This document shows, one piece after another, positions 9,000 through 17,677 of a stretch of DNA of 64,000 nt. Within the stretch, counting starts at the first letter, position 1, and the number at the start of each line of letters is the position of its first letter. This DNA comes from Affinundibacterium seohonense (lineage in GTDB: Bacteria; Pseudomonadota; Gammaproteobacteria; Burkholderiales; Burkholderiaceae_D). The stretch spans positions 1 to 64,000 of the forward strand of contig NZ_JACOFW010000015.1 in assembly GCF_014284305.1 (NCBI RefSeq). Reading direction: 5' to 3'. The notes under the pieces are model-generated. The model saw only the letters and a program-made list of their open reading frames with translations. It made no database searches and was not told the DNA's origin. A program made the position numbers and the translations under genes.

Positions 9000-9995
9000 C
9001 TATCGAACTTGCTGAACTTGCAAGCCTTGTTGCTTTAATAAATTAATGAGATTGTGATCGCCAGCCAGATGCCCTGAGCTGATCACGATGAAGAGTTTTT
9101 TGCCAGCGCGCATTAGATCATGAATTTTCTGCGCCATCGCAGGATTTCTCTCGTCCATCAGCTTTTGCATAATTTTTTTCGAGCCAATATCTTTATTACC
9201 TTCTTCCAACAAAATCTTGCTCAAGCCTTCGGCGTCAGCGGCACGCCAAGTTTCTGATAAACGAGCAAACTCTTTTTTTACTTCCCCTTTTTGAAATGAA
9301 TCCAAGGTGTTGGCCAACAAGGCATCAGACTCGGCATCACTTAGATTCGCTAAAACATCAGCTTGAAATTGCACGCTTTCTAAAGCCATCAAGGATTTTT
9401 TATCTTTCTTTGCCGCATGAATGAAATGCAAATCGATACCATGTTCTGGGTCGTATCCTAATTGCTGCCCCACACTGACCGTCAAACCCATCGCCACCAT
9501 CACCGGATGATATTGCTGAAACTGGTCAAGCAGATCGCCGGTCATCGCCTTGAGCGTCTTCCAAGTCGGCGCACTTAAGTGATTTTCTAACTTATCTGGT
9601 GGGCTATACGTTAATTTAGCGGCGGTTGCCTTGTTGGCGACCTCATCGGTGATATCGGCTTCGACTACGACCGTGTCTGCCTGCGCATATGCCTTGCGTA
9701 CTGGCGTGGATAAAGGATAGAAGTCAGCTTTGGCAACATGAATTGAACCGTATAGATACGCGATGTTTTTGGCTTTTTTCCCTGTGCCAGCTGGCGTACC
9801 ATCCGGAGCTAAGCTAATCGCGTACAGCAGCCCACTTACTTTGGCGGGACTTTTTGTGCGAGATTTGGCGGATTTTTCAATATCTTTATTCTGTGCTGGC
9901 TGCGCAAGCGCCGCTTGTGGGAGGCTAAGGCTAAATGCGGCCGTCAAGCTGAATGCCAAGATTTTAGAATTTAGGCAGAGTCGAAAATTTTGCAT
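9000..9995 (-). CDS. TraB/GumN family protein, exported
   Basis: A 331-residue protein with a signal peptide (about residues 1-31, ending ALAQP). The TraB/GumN core shows AYLYGSIHVAKADFYPL with the conserved Gly-x-x-His, VVVEADI, then near the C-terminus SSGHLAGDHNLINLLKQQG, the second His motif of the family. Members are putative metal-dependent peptidase-like (Tiki/erythromycin-esterase-clan) proteins of the periplasm; in Xanthomonas gumN lies near xanthan genes, but no polysaccharide cluster is present here. It is the first gene of a two-gene unit with the small hypothetical gene downstream. Confidence 0.88.
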   Translation of the reverse strand: MQNFRLCLNSKILAFSLTAAFSLSLPQAALAQPAQNKDIEKSAKSRTKSPAKVSGLLYAISLAPDGTPAGTGKKAKNIAYLYGSIHVAKADFYPLSTPVRKAYAQADTVVVEADITDEVANKATAAKLTYSPPDKLENHLSAPTWKTLKAMTGDLLDQFQQYHPVMVAMGLTVSVGQQLGYDPEHGIDLHFIHAAKKDKKSLMALESVQFQADVLANLSDAESDALLANTLDSFQKGEVKKEFARLSETWRAADAEGLSKILLEEGNKDIGSKKIMQKLMDERNPAMAQKIHDLMRAGKKLFIVISSGHLAGDHNLINLLKQQGLQVQQVR

Positions 9996-10019
9996 GATAT
10001 GTCTATACAGTTAAGAATC

Positions 10020-10514
10020 ATTGATCGCTAGATAAAATATAGCGCAACACACGGCTGCAGCGCGAATCAATATACACGAAATTTCTGCAGGGCAAAGTCA
10101 ACATCCTTGACTACCCGATCAAAGGCTGATTTGGCGTTTTTGGTGGCAAGTACCAAGCCGCTTATACCTTTGGCGTTGAAATTGCCGTTATCAGCAGCGA
10201 CTATTTCCACAAGGAAATTTAGGGCTTTAGGGAACTAAAGGTCACTTGACCTATCGAAAACGCGCCCCTGAAAATCAGGCTGTATTGTTTTAGGAAGAGG
10301 CACTACCACATTCTGGAGAATTGTTGCTATGCAGTGCAGAAATTTTGTTTGAAACGTGGGTAAAAGGCCGTTTTTGGCGTTTTTTCTCTTTACTGTTTAG
10401 CCATAAATCGCTATGTTACGCTGGTTTACAAAAATAGATCCTCTTCGATCGCTTCTCATTTAGCAAGATTAGGAATAAGAAATTCAATTATTATATTTGC
10501 CTTAAGGAAATATT
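10020..10514. other. Long intergenic region before the permease unit
   Basis: About 495 bases with no convincing gene. A 51-codon minus-strand open stretch (10080-10234, ending in TGA at 10077-10079) has no start codon of its own and follows a TAG; it may be a decayed gene remnant or chance. The last 100 bases before 10515 are AT-rich and probably hold the promoter of the permease unit, with AAGGAAA as a ribosome binding site directly upstream of the small ORF. Confidence 0.5.
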
Positions 10515-10619
10515 ATGTCTTTTGAACGTGTGGAGTTACCGGGTCAAGTATTGACTTCGGTAGAAGGTATGGCCGTCAGAGCCCAAGAAAAAAGAAATAT
10601 CAATGAGGTGGCAGCATGA
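10515..10619 (+). CDS. 34-residue small ORF overlapping the permease start
   Basis: ATG at 10515 follows an AAGGAAA ribosome binding site by five bases and opens a 34-codon frame (MSFERVELPGQVLTSVEGMA...). Its TGA at 10617-10619 overlaps the ATG of the permease gene as ATGA, the classic translational-coupling arrangement. The peptide is charged with no membrane span, so it is not an obvious membrane partner of the transporter. It could be a leader peptide, a small regulatory subunit or the residue of a truncated gene. No family is recognised. Confidence 0.55.
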   Translation: MSFERVELPGQVLTSVEGMAVRAQEKRNINEVAA

Positions 10620-12169
10620 TTGACTGGCGCGTAAAATCACTAGACGCCATTTTGGCAACGGCAGAAAAAAAATCTCTGCATCGCACTTTAGGTGCATTTC
10701 AACTCACTATGCTAGGTATTGGTGCCATTATTGGTACCGGTATTTTTGTCTTGACTGCCGCAGCCGCACAAAAAGCTGGCCCTGGCATGATGTACTCTTT
10801 CATTATCGCGGGCTTCGTCTGCGCAGTTGCTGCACTTTGCTACTCTGAATTGGTTGCCATGGCACCTGTGTCTGGCTCGGCTTACACCTATACCTATGCC
10901 GTTATGGGTGAGGTGATGGCTTGGACCGTCGGGTGGGCCTTGGTCCTTGAGTATGCCGTCGCCGCTGCCGCCGTTTGTGTCGGCTGGTCAGGGTATGTGA
11001 TGGGCTTGATTCAAAAAGCAACGGGATTTGTCCTACCTGAAGCACTAAGCCATGGCCCTGCCTGGTCGATTGTTGCTGGTATGCCTTCAGTTGATTTCAG
11101 TCATGGCGTTGTGAATGTCCCTGCGATCATCGTGGCTCTGGTGATTACGATGTTGCTAGTGAAGGGTACTAGCGAAAGCGCGAAAGTTAACTCCATATTG
11201 GTCGCGGTAAAAGTGTCGGCATTGTCTGCTTTCATCGTGATCACTCTGCCGATGATCAGTGGTGACAATTTCACACCTATGTTGCCAAATGGTTGGTTTG
11301 GCACTCAAGGTAGTGGTGTGGGTGTGGTTGGTGCTGCAGCGTCTATCTTCTTCGCCTATGTCGGTTTTGATGCAGTCTCTACTGCGGCTGAAGAAACCAA
11401 AAATCCACAACGTAATGTTCCTATCGGTTTGATTGGCTCCTTAGGTATTTGCACGATTTTCTACATGTTGGTAGCTGCTGGCGTCGTCGGCTCTGTTGGC
11501 GCGCAACCAATCACGTCAATTACTGGTGCAGTTTTGTCTCCAGATTCCGCTGAATTTGTGATGCGTTGTAAAGAGCTGGCATCTGCTGGCAGTGCTCCTA
11601 TCGTTTGTTCCCACGAAGCTTTGGCTGAAGTATTGAGCAAATTGCACTACGATCAAGTATCTAAATTAGTCGGCCTCGCAGCAAGTATCGCTTTGCCTAG
11701 CGTTATCTTGATGATGATCTTCGGACAAACACGTATTTTCTTCGTGATGGCACGTGATGGTCTGTTGCCAGAAAAATTGGCTGATATTCATCCTAAATGG
11801 AAGACACCATGGTTGATGACGATCGTTACTGGTATTTTTGTTGCGATCGCTGCAGCGTTCTTCCCAGTCGGTCAGTTAGCGGATATCTCGAATTCAGGTA
11901 CCTTGTTCGCATTCTTCATGGTGGCGATTGCTGTTCTGGTCTTGCGCAAAACTGATCCTAACCGTGCTCGTCCATTTAAGACACCAGTTGTTTGGTTGGT
12001 AGCACCAATGGCGGCTGGTGGTTGTTTGTTCTTGTTCTTCAGTTTGCCAACCATCGCCCAATTGGTATTGCCAATCTGGGGTAGCGTAGGTATGGTCATC
12101 TACGTCTTATACAGCCGCAAGCATTCCCATTTGGGCAAAGCCATTGCAGCAGAAGCTGCTAAGAAGTAA
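10616..12169 (+). CDS. APC-family amino acid permease
   Basis: A 517-residue inner-membrane transporter with about 12-14 hydrophobic segments. The N-terminal Leu-Gly-Ile-Gly-Ala-Ile-Ile-Gly-Thr-Gly-Ile-Phe is the substrate-site motif in TM1 of the amino acid-polyamine-organocation superfamily. FFAYVGFDAVSTAAEETKNP in the middle is the hallmark of the cationic amino acid transporter (CAT/YfnA) branch. It probably imports an amino acid with protons. Its ATG overlaps the stop of a 34-codon ORF (ATGA), so it is likely translated by coupling. A hairpin with T-run lies between it and the convergent regulator gene. Confidence 0.92.
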   Translation: MIDWRVKSLDAILATAEKKSLHRTLGAFQLTMLGIGAIIGTGIFVLTAAAAQKAGPGMMYSFIIAGFVCAVAALCYSELVAMAPVSGSAYTYTYAVMGEVMAWTVGWALVLEYAVAAAAVCVGWSGYVMGLIQKATGFVLPEALSHGPAWSIVAGMPSVDFSHGVVNVPAIIVALVITMLLVKGTSESAKVNSILVAVKVSALSAFIVITLPMISGDNFTPMLPNGWFGTQGSGVGVVGAAASIFFAYVGFDAVSTAAEETKNPQRNVPIGLIGSLGICTIFYMLVAAGVVGSVGAQPITSITGAVLSPDSAEFVMRCKELASAGSAPIVCSHEALAEVLSKLHYDQVSKLVGLAASIALPSVILMMIFGQTRIFFVMARDGLLPEKLADIHPKWKTPWLMTIVTGIFVAIAAAFFPVGQLADISNSGTLFAFFMVAIAVLVLRKTDPNRARPFKTPVVWLVAPMAAGGCLFLFFSLPTIAQLVLPIWGSVGMVIYVLYSRKHSHLGKAIAAEAAKK

Positions 12170-12216
12170 GCAATAAGAAATAGCAGATTCAAGAACGTTG
12201 ATTCTTTGAGTTTGAC

Positions 12217-12257
12217 GAAAAAAGCGGCGCAATATAAAAATTGCGCCGCTTTTTTTA
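12217..12257. terminator. Bidirectional intrinsic terminator
   Basis: AAAAAAGCGGCGCAA pairs with TTGCGCCGCTTTTTT around a short AT loop. It serves the permease gene on the plus strand and the response regulator gene on the minus strand, whose stop is 12 bases away. Confidence 0.9.
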
Positions 12258-12268
12258 TGCCTTAAGAT

Positions 12269-12874
12269 TTACAACCATCCCTCATCCCGCGCCATACGAA
12301 ATGCTTCTACCCGATTCTTGGCGTTGAGCTTGCTGATAGCTTCCGACAAGTAGTTACGCACTGTACCCTCGGATAAATGCATCAATTTTGCAATTTCTAT
12401 GCTGGTCGAACCAGTGCCGGCCAAACGTAACACTTGCCGCTCGCGCTCACTTAAGGGGTCTTGTTGTCCGCTCCAACTCTCCATCGCCAATTCAGGCGCA
12501 ATCGCGCGACCACCACCATGCACCGTTCGGATTGCTTTCGCGAGATCTTCGGCGGGTGAATCCTTTAACATATAGCCACGCACACCGCTCGACATCGCCC
12601 GCCGCAAATAACCTGAGCGTGCAAAGGTCGTTAATACGATAACTTTGATCGGCAACTTTTGTTCCGCAATTTCAGCGGCCAATTCCAGGCCCGTCATCAA
12701 CGGCATCTCGATGTCGGTTACCAAGACGTCTGGCTGCATCGTCTGGCATAAAGCTAAACCTTCTTTGCCATTTTTCGCCAGACCCAGAACATCGATATCA
12801 CCCTCAAGTTTCAACAGGGCAGCAAGTGCACCGGACACTAGCGCCTGATCTTCAGCCAGCACAATTTTGATCAT
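12269..12874 (-). CDS. NarL/DesR-type response regulator
   Basis: A 201-residue two-component response regulator. Receiver domain residues 1-115: acidic pocket Glu8-Asp9, phosphoacceptor Asp54 in VLVTDIEMP, Thr in VIVLTTFA, Lys in MLKDSP. LuxR-type HTH from about 140 to 197 (LSERERQVLRLAGTGSTSIEIA). The GTG at 12880 in the longest frame is replaced here by the ATG at 12874 (MIKIVLAED). The histidine kinase gene lies 36 bases upstream and is the evident partner. The pair resembles DesK/DesR, which sense membrane state in Bacillus; whether this pair does so is unknown. Confidence 0.92.
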   Translation of the reverse strand: MIKIVLAEDQALVSGALAALLKLEGDIDVLGLAKNGKEGLALCQTMQPDVLVTDIEMPLMTGLELAAEIAEQKLPIKVIVLTTFARSGYLRRAMSSGVRGYMLKDSPAEDLAKAIRTVHGGGRAIAPELAMESWSGQQDPLSERERQVLRLAGTGSTSIEIAKLMHLSEGTVRNYLSEAISKLNAKNRVEAFRMARDEGWL

Positions 12875-12910
12875 ATACACTTTCAGAATTCAAAGAAAAT
12901 TTAAACCTAC

Positions 12911-14029
12911 TCAAACCATACCCTGCATGGGAATGTGGATAGTGATCGCAACGCCATGGTCGATGGAAATCGTCATTTCTCCTCCCATCGCCCGTACTCG
13001 CTCACGCATCCCGGTTAAGCCATTGCCTTTTTGGATAGTTGGCAGACTCTTGGCGTCCACATTGCCATTATCCGCAAAGTGAAAGCAAAGCCGTTGCTCC
13101 TGCAAGCTGAGCGAGAAGTCAACCATCGTCGCATTGGAGTGCCGAATAATGTTGGTGACCGCCTCTCGCAAAGCAAGGGCGATAATATTTTCAATCGCGG
13201 GTGGCAATTGCACAGTTTCGACCTCTGCCTGCAACTCAACTTCTGCAGAGGCCAAAGTATTTTTCGCACCGCGTAATTCATGGGCAAGCCCAGTATCACG
13301 ATATCCCAAAACAGCCGAGCGAACTTCAGTCAATGCCTGGCGTGCCGTATTTTCGATATCCACGATTTCCTTCTGGCAGGCAACTTGATCTTTATCGAAT
13401 AATTTCCTAGCCAGCTCAGCTTTTAACGTGATCACCGATAGGGTATGTCCCAACAAATCATGTAAGTCACGTGCTATACGTTCACGTTCTGCCAACGCTG
13501 CAAGGTGTTCTATCTCTTCTTGTTTTCTAAAGATTTTTTCATTGGCTCGCCCTAGCTGTTCACCGATGATAGCGCCCATCGCACTAGGTATGCTAAAGAT
13601 CACGGCGGGAATCCAAAAATAGCTTGGGAACCGAAACACATAGCTTGCCAAGGCGGCTGTCGCTAAGACCAAAAATAAACCCAGATAGGCGTCTTGTTTT
13701 CGTTCGAAGCGCGAACACATGGTCGCGGCAAAAATAACGAAACTCGATCCGCCAAAATTAAAATTGGCCCACCCAAAACCGAGTCCTGCGATCGCAGCAA
13801 TACACAGCGCAACGCGCCAGCCATGGCCCCAAAAACTGTAGAAGTAGAGTGGCAAAAAAATGATCACGCTCAGCACAATCAAGATCACTTCCCGCAAACT
13901 CGGTACCTCGTAGAGATACTTCCAGCCAAAAATGACGAACGATAGCATCCAAAAATAAGGCGCTTTTCCGTAGCGACTGGGAATCCACGGAGAGGTCCAT
14001 AGCTTTCCTAGCACTGCTGTAAATGTCAT
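12911..14029 (-). CDS. DesK-like sensor histidine kinase
   Basis: A 372-residue membrane sensor kinase. Residues 1-155 hold about five or six hydrophobic segments and no large periplasmic domain. This is followed by a coiled linker and the HisKA_3 dimerisation box with His190 in ARDLHDLLGHTLSVI. The ATPase part has an N-box-like ALREAVTNIIRHSNA, DNGN and GNGLTGMRERV. The ATG has a clean GAGGATAAG ribosome binding site. It probably phosphorylates the downstream regulator. It starts 39 bases after the amidohydrolase gene, so all three may be one transcript. The signal may come from within the membrane, judging by the lack of a sensor domain. Confidence 0.9.
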   Translation of the reverse strand: MTFTAVLGKLWTSPWIPSRYGKAPYFWMLSFVIFGWKYLYEVPSLREVILIVLSVIIFLPLYFYSFWGHGWRVALCIAAIAGLGFGWANFNFGGSSFVIFAATMCSRFERKQDAYLGLFLVLATAALASYVFRFPSYFWIPAVIFSIPSAMGAIIGEQLGRANEKIFRKQEEIEHLAALAERERIARDLHDLLGHTLSVITLKAELARKLFDKDQVACQKEIVDIENTARQALTEVRSAVLGYRDTGLAHELRGAKNTLASAEVELQAEVETVQLPPAIENIIALALREAVTNIIRHSNATMVDFSLSLQEQRLCFHFADNGNVDAKSLPTIQKGNGLTGMRERVRAMGGEMTISIDHGVAITIHIPMQGMV

Positions 14030-14068
14030 AGCTTATCCTCGTAAATTAACAACACAATGTCCTTGCCT

Positions 14069-15877
14069 TTATTCTTTCAGCAAACGGACATCAGCAATTT
14101 GTAATTGATAGTTTCCTGGCGTTGGACCAGCATTAAACCCTAACATCGTGACGATACTAGGATCGAGGCCTTTAAATTTTGTCAGCGGTAAACTGACTTC
14201 CTGCCACTCCGCCGCTGCGGTAAATCCTACATTCAGAGGAATATAGCTACCTTGCATCGTGAAGCCAACATTATAGGACTTGCCATCGCCCTTGACCTTA
14301 AATTTCAGGACGTTAGCATTGCTCAGATCTGCTGCTTGCATCGGTTGTGTTGCAGGAAAAAACACCACCCCAGCCCATGGAAACGAGAAGCCCGCATTGA
14401 TATTAGCTTTGATCATTAAGGAGGCTTGTCCGGCCGGCTCTGGCTCGCCGATACTCAGTTCAACGCTAGACTTACCGCCCATCGCGGCATCGGTCGATGC
14501 CATCCAACCGTAACCAAAAGGGCTAGCGAATTTCTCCGCGCTAAACAAACTAATGCGTCCATCCGGTGGCAAAGGAATCGCCGAACTCTTCACCGCATTG
14601 TCTTTAGCAACTTGCTGCAACTTCTGCGTACGCAGTGGTGACACTATTTCACCATTCTTCCAAATTTCAACGATGCGGCGTGTGGCGCCAATATCAATAC
14701 TAGGATCACCTTCAACCAATAATAAGTCGGCTTTATAGCCATTCTGTATGCGTCCACGATTGCTCAGGCGAAACGCCTTAGCCGGCGCGGATGTGGCAGC
14801 TTCTAGCGCTGCACTCGGTGACATACCGGCTTGCACTAAGGCAGCGAGTTCATGATGCATACTGATGCCAAATTGGGTGCCTCGATTCCCCGCATCCGTG
14901 CCAGCTAATACAGGCACCTTGGCCAAGTGCAGCGCAGCTGTCAGTTGCCTCGGGGCCTCTAGTAAATTCTGTTTTACTTCCATCCCGTATGTCGCATTCA
15001 AAGGCATGATTTGACTCTTGCTCAGCAACTGCATCAGGTCTCTATCATTCAATACGTCCTGTGCTTTGATGCCAGCGATACTCTCTAAAACAGAAAAAGT
15101 CGGAATCACAAAAGCGTGGCGCGCTTTGGCTAAGTTCACCAATTCTTGTAGTTGGTGTGGCGATAGAGTTTTGCCGTTGAACAAATGCACCAAGCCATCC
15201 GCACCCGATTTCAGCGCCGCTTTCGCATCTTCCAAGGTACTGATATGCACCACGGCTAATTTGCCGCGTGCATGGCTGGCTTTGATCAAGGCCTGTACTG
15301 TCGCGAGATCTAAGCTATTGAAATGGTAGCCAATTCCACCTTGCTCCATGACGATCTTAATGAAGTGCGAGCCCTCGGCGATCCGACGATCTACCCAAGC
15401 TTGCGCCTGCTCGGGCTTAGTCAAAGTGTCAATTTCAAAACCATATTCTGTGCCATGTCCTTTGGGCGCGGTCGCTAGAATACCGGCAGAGAACACATCG
15501 GACGACTGGGTGTTTTTAAGGTCATCACGACGCTTATGCAGGTCTTGCATAGCAGTTACAGCACTAAACATATCAATTTGCGTGGTGACGCCGTAGATCA
15601 AAGGCAAATCTTGATCCTGGTAGGCGTGAACGTGGGCATCGATCAATCCGGGCATTAAGGTCTTGCCCTTTCCATCCACCAGTTTGTGCTCAGCACGAAC
15701 AGGCCCTTTGAAATCAGCATTGATGATTTTCCCTTGGTCGATTAAGACATGGCGCTCACCTAACATCTTGCTACCGTCAAAGACGCGTACATGCTGGATC
15801 AAGGTGGCGGCAGAACAGGTGACGCCGAAGGTAGAAAAGGCGCACACTAAGGCGCAGGCAAAACGAGTCAGTTGCAT
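14069..15877 (-). CDS. Exported amidohydrolase fused to a CIA30-like domain
   Basis: About 602 residues. The start chosen is the ATG at 15877 (MQLTRFACALVCAFSTFG), which gives a signal peptide and follows a GGAGA ribosome binding site by three bases; the longer frame from 15967 adds 30 unlikely residues. The first 420 residues are an imidazolonepropionase-type amidohydrolase: LMPGLIDAHVHAYQDQDLP supplies HxH, then IVMEQGG, VVHIST and PVLAGTDAGNRG with the conserved Asp. The last 170 residues (FGYGWMASTDAAMGGKSS to the end) match the CIA30 / NADH-dehydrogenase-intermediate-associated beta-sandwich fold, probably carbohydrate- or lipid-binding. The substrate is not predictable. It leads a possible operon with a two-component pair. 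Confidence 0.85.
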   Translation of the reverse strand: MQLTRFACALVCAFSTFGVTCSAATLIQHVRVFDGSKMLGERHVLIDQGKIINADFKGPVRAEHKLVDGKGKTLMPGLIDAHVHAYQDQDLPLIYGVTTQIDMFSAVTAMQDLHKRRDDLKNTQSSDVFSAGILATAPKGHGTEYGFEIDTLTKPEQAQAWVDRRIAEGSHFIKIVMEQGGIGYHFNSLDLATVQALIKASHARGKLAVVHISTLEDAKAALKSGADGLVHLFNGKTLSPHQLQELVNLAKARHAFVIPTFSVLESIAGIKAQDVLNDRDLMQLLSKSQIMPLNATYGMEVKQNLLEAPRQLTAALHLAKVPVLAGTDAGNRGTQFGISMHHELAALVQAGMSPSAALEAATSAPAKAFRLSNRGRIQNGYKADLLLVEGDPSIDIGATRRIVEIWKNGEIVSPLRTQKLQQVAKDNAVKSSAIPLPPDGRISLFSAEKFASPFGYGWMASTDAAMGGKSSVELSIGEPEPAGQASLMIKANINAGFSFPWAGVVFFPATQPMQAADLSNANVLKFKVKGDGKSYNVGFTMQGSYIPLNVGFTAAAEWQEVSLPLTKFKGLDPSIVTMLGFNAGPTPGNYQLQIADVRLLKE

Positions 15878-16003
15878 GATGTCTCCATTGATGGTTAAGA
15901 ATGGAGAGATTGTGCCGGGATGAGTAGTGTTTTTGTAGAGCAGATTGACATCCATTTCACATGACAAATGTCACCTCAATGGCGCCCCCAAGATTGCCCG
16001 TGA

Positions 16004-16930
16004 CTATTTTTTTGCGCGCGGATGTGTCGCGTCATACACTTGCGACAGATGCTGAAAATCTAATGCCGTATAGACCTGCGTAGCAGCAATTGAACTATGG
16101 CCCAACATTTCCTGTACCGCTCGTAAGTCACCAGAAGATTGCAGGACATGTGATGCAAAGGAATGGCGCAAAACATGCGGATGTACGTCAGCAGGAATCC
16201 CTAGCGCCTGCGCGTGGGCTTTGAGACGTAATTGAACGGAGCGGACTGACATGCGATTGCCTCGCTCGTTCAGGAACAGAGCCCTTTGTTCCGTCTTCAG
16301 CAGAGTGGGGCGAAGCGCCAACCAGTCTTGCAAGGCGACCAAAGCGGGCTTACCAACAGGTACGATGCGTTGCTTATTTCCCTTGCCAGTCACATGGACT
16401 TCCGCTTGCGCAGCGTCGACCCAACCTGCGCTGGAATAAGTCGCATCGCTGTAATCACGCACATCCAGACTCACTAATTCTGAGACCCGCAAACCGCTAG
16501 AATAAAGTAACTCAAACATCGCACGATTAGCGAGAGGCGAGGCATCGTCACTGCCATGATGGGCAACCAGATGAACAGCGTCATCGGCGCCCAGGGCCTT
16601 GGGCAAAGACTTGGTCTTTTTCGGTGCTTTGATGCCTTCGACTGGATTCGCTGGCATGCTTATTTGTTCAGCTAGCCAACGATAAAAGCCACGCCAGCTC
16701 GACAACTTACGCGCAATACTGCGGGGATTGAGTTGCTGGGCGTGTAGTTGTGAGGTCAGCCTGCGGATATCGAAATAGCCTAGGCTTTCCAAAGGCCGTT
16801 GTTGGGCAAAGTGACGCAACTCTGCCAAATCTAAACTATAGGCACTGATGGAATGTTCAGATAACTGCCGTTGATGACGCAGAACATCAAGATAGCTTTG
16901 TATCCAATCGTTCGGCGGCTCCTGACTCAT
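16004..16930 (-). CDS. xerC: Site-specific tyrosine recombinase XerC
   Basis: A 308-residue recombinase that resolves chromosome dimers at dif with XerD and FtsK. The N-terminal SAM-like core-binding domain (residues 8-95) includes DWIQSYLDVLRHQRQLSEHS. The catalytic set is complete: Arg148 in YSSGLRVSEL, Lys183 in TGKGNKQR, His252 and Arg255 in HVLRHSFASH, His278 in LGHSS and Tyr287 in ATQVYTAL. It follows the DUF484 gene by 21 bases, the arrangement also found in enterobacteria and pseudomonads (dapF-DUF484-xerC). Confidence 0.96.
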   Translation of the reverse strand: MSQEPPNDWIQSYLDVLRHQRQLSEHSISAYSLDLAELRHFAQQRPLESLGYFDIRRLTSQLHAQQLNPRSIARKLSSWRGFYRWLAEQISMPANPVEGIKAPKKTKSLPKALGADDAVHLVAHHGSDDASPLANRAMFELLYSSGLRVSELVSLDVRDYSDATYSSAGWVDAAQAEVHVTGKGNKQRIVPVGKPALVALQDWLALRPTLLKTEQRALFLNERGNRMSVRSVQLRLKAHAQALGIPADVHPHVLRHSFASHVLQSSGDLRAVQEMLGHSSIAATQVYTALDFQHLSQVYDATHPRAKK

Positions 16931-16951
16931 GATCGCTGATCAGGTGGCGTA

Positions 16952-17611
16952 CTAAACATCGATCATGCAAAGTAATGCAGCGCTCGAGGTATTAGCAATT
17001 TTGGATAAAAAATCTGTCGCCATATCTTTGGTAAACCTTGCCGGATCAGGCGATCCTAATACCAGCAAGCCAAAGCAAGGATCTTCCGGACTCAAGCGCA
17101 AAGGCAACATCGCAATTGACTTCACTGGCTGAGCGGCTTCTATCCATGCTGCAGCTTCAAAGTCATTATTGGCGCCACAAAATGGGGTGCGCAAACCTTT
17201 CGCGAACAACTGTACATCTTCGGTCGTTGGGGCGGCGAACCAAGTGTGGGTGAAATCAGGAGCAACATCCCACAGGCGCAAAGTGGCGTGAGGCAAGTCG
17301 AAAATTTCTTGTAAATTTCGCGTCAAGATGTAGGGCAAATCCACATCATTGCGCGCCATCAGCAACTCACGTGTCCACTGCTGAAAGCGATGCGTAATTA
17401 CATCGTTGTCTTGCGCGATCCGCATTAAATCCGACAAGCGCAATTCCATCACTTTCAATTTTTCACGAACCACTTCCATTTGCCGTTCTTGTAGCGAAAT
17501 CGTGCGTCCCATCACTGGGCTGGTTAATTTAATTTGCGCCAATAGTTCTGCATGCTCTTCAAAAAAATGCGGATGTTGACTCAGGTACTCAGCGATGTCA
17601 TTGCTATTCAT
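16952..17611 (-). CDS. DUF484 family protein
   Basis: A 219-residue cytoplasmic protein of the DUF484 family, distantly GAF-like. The N-terminal DIAEYLSQHPHFFEEHAELL is the family signature, followed by a coiled segment with QERQMEVVREKLKVMELRL and a C-terminal GAF-fold region (MLPLRLSPEDPCFGLLVLGS). Function is unknown. It is nearly always found between dapF and xerC, as here, in the same direction with short gaps of 66 and 21 bases. Confidence 0.92.
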   Translation of the reverse strand: MNSNDIAEYLSQHPHFFEEHAELLAQIKLTSPVMGRTISLQERQMEVVREKLKVMELRLSDLMRIAQDNDVITHRFQQWTRELLMARNDVDLPYILTRNLQEIFDLPHATLRLWDVAPDFTHTWFAAPTTEDVQLFAKGLRTPFCGANNDFEAAAWIEAAQPVKSIAMLPLRLSPEDPCFGLLVLGSPDPARFTKDMATDFLSKIANTSSAALLCMIDV

Positions 17612-17677
17612 GTGCTTAAACTCAATTGATGATGTGTTGGAATAAAGGTGTGTCGATTTGATTTATGGTTCTTATTC

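Noticed and set aside
10080-10234. 51-codon minus-strand open stretch with protein-like composition
   Set aside because: It has no start codon with a ribosome binding site, is preceded by TAG and shows no family resemblance; kept only as a possible remnant in the intergenic note.
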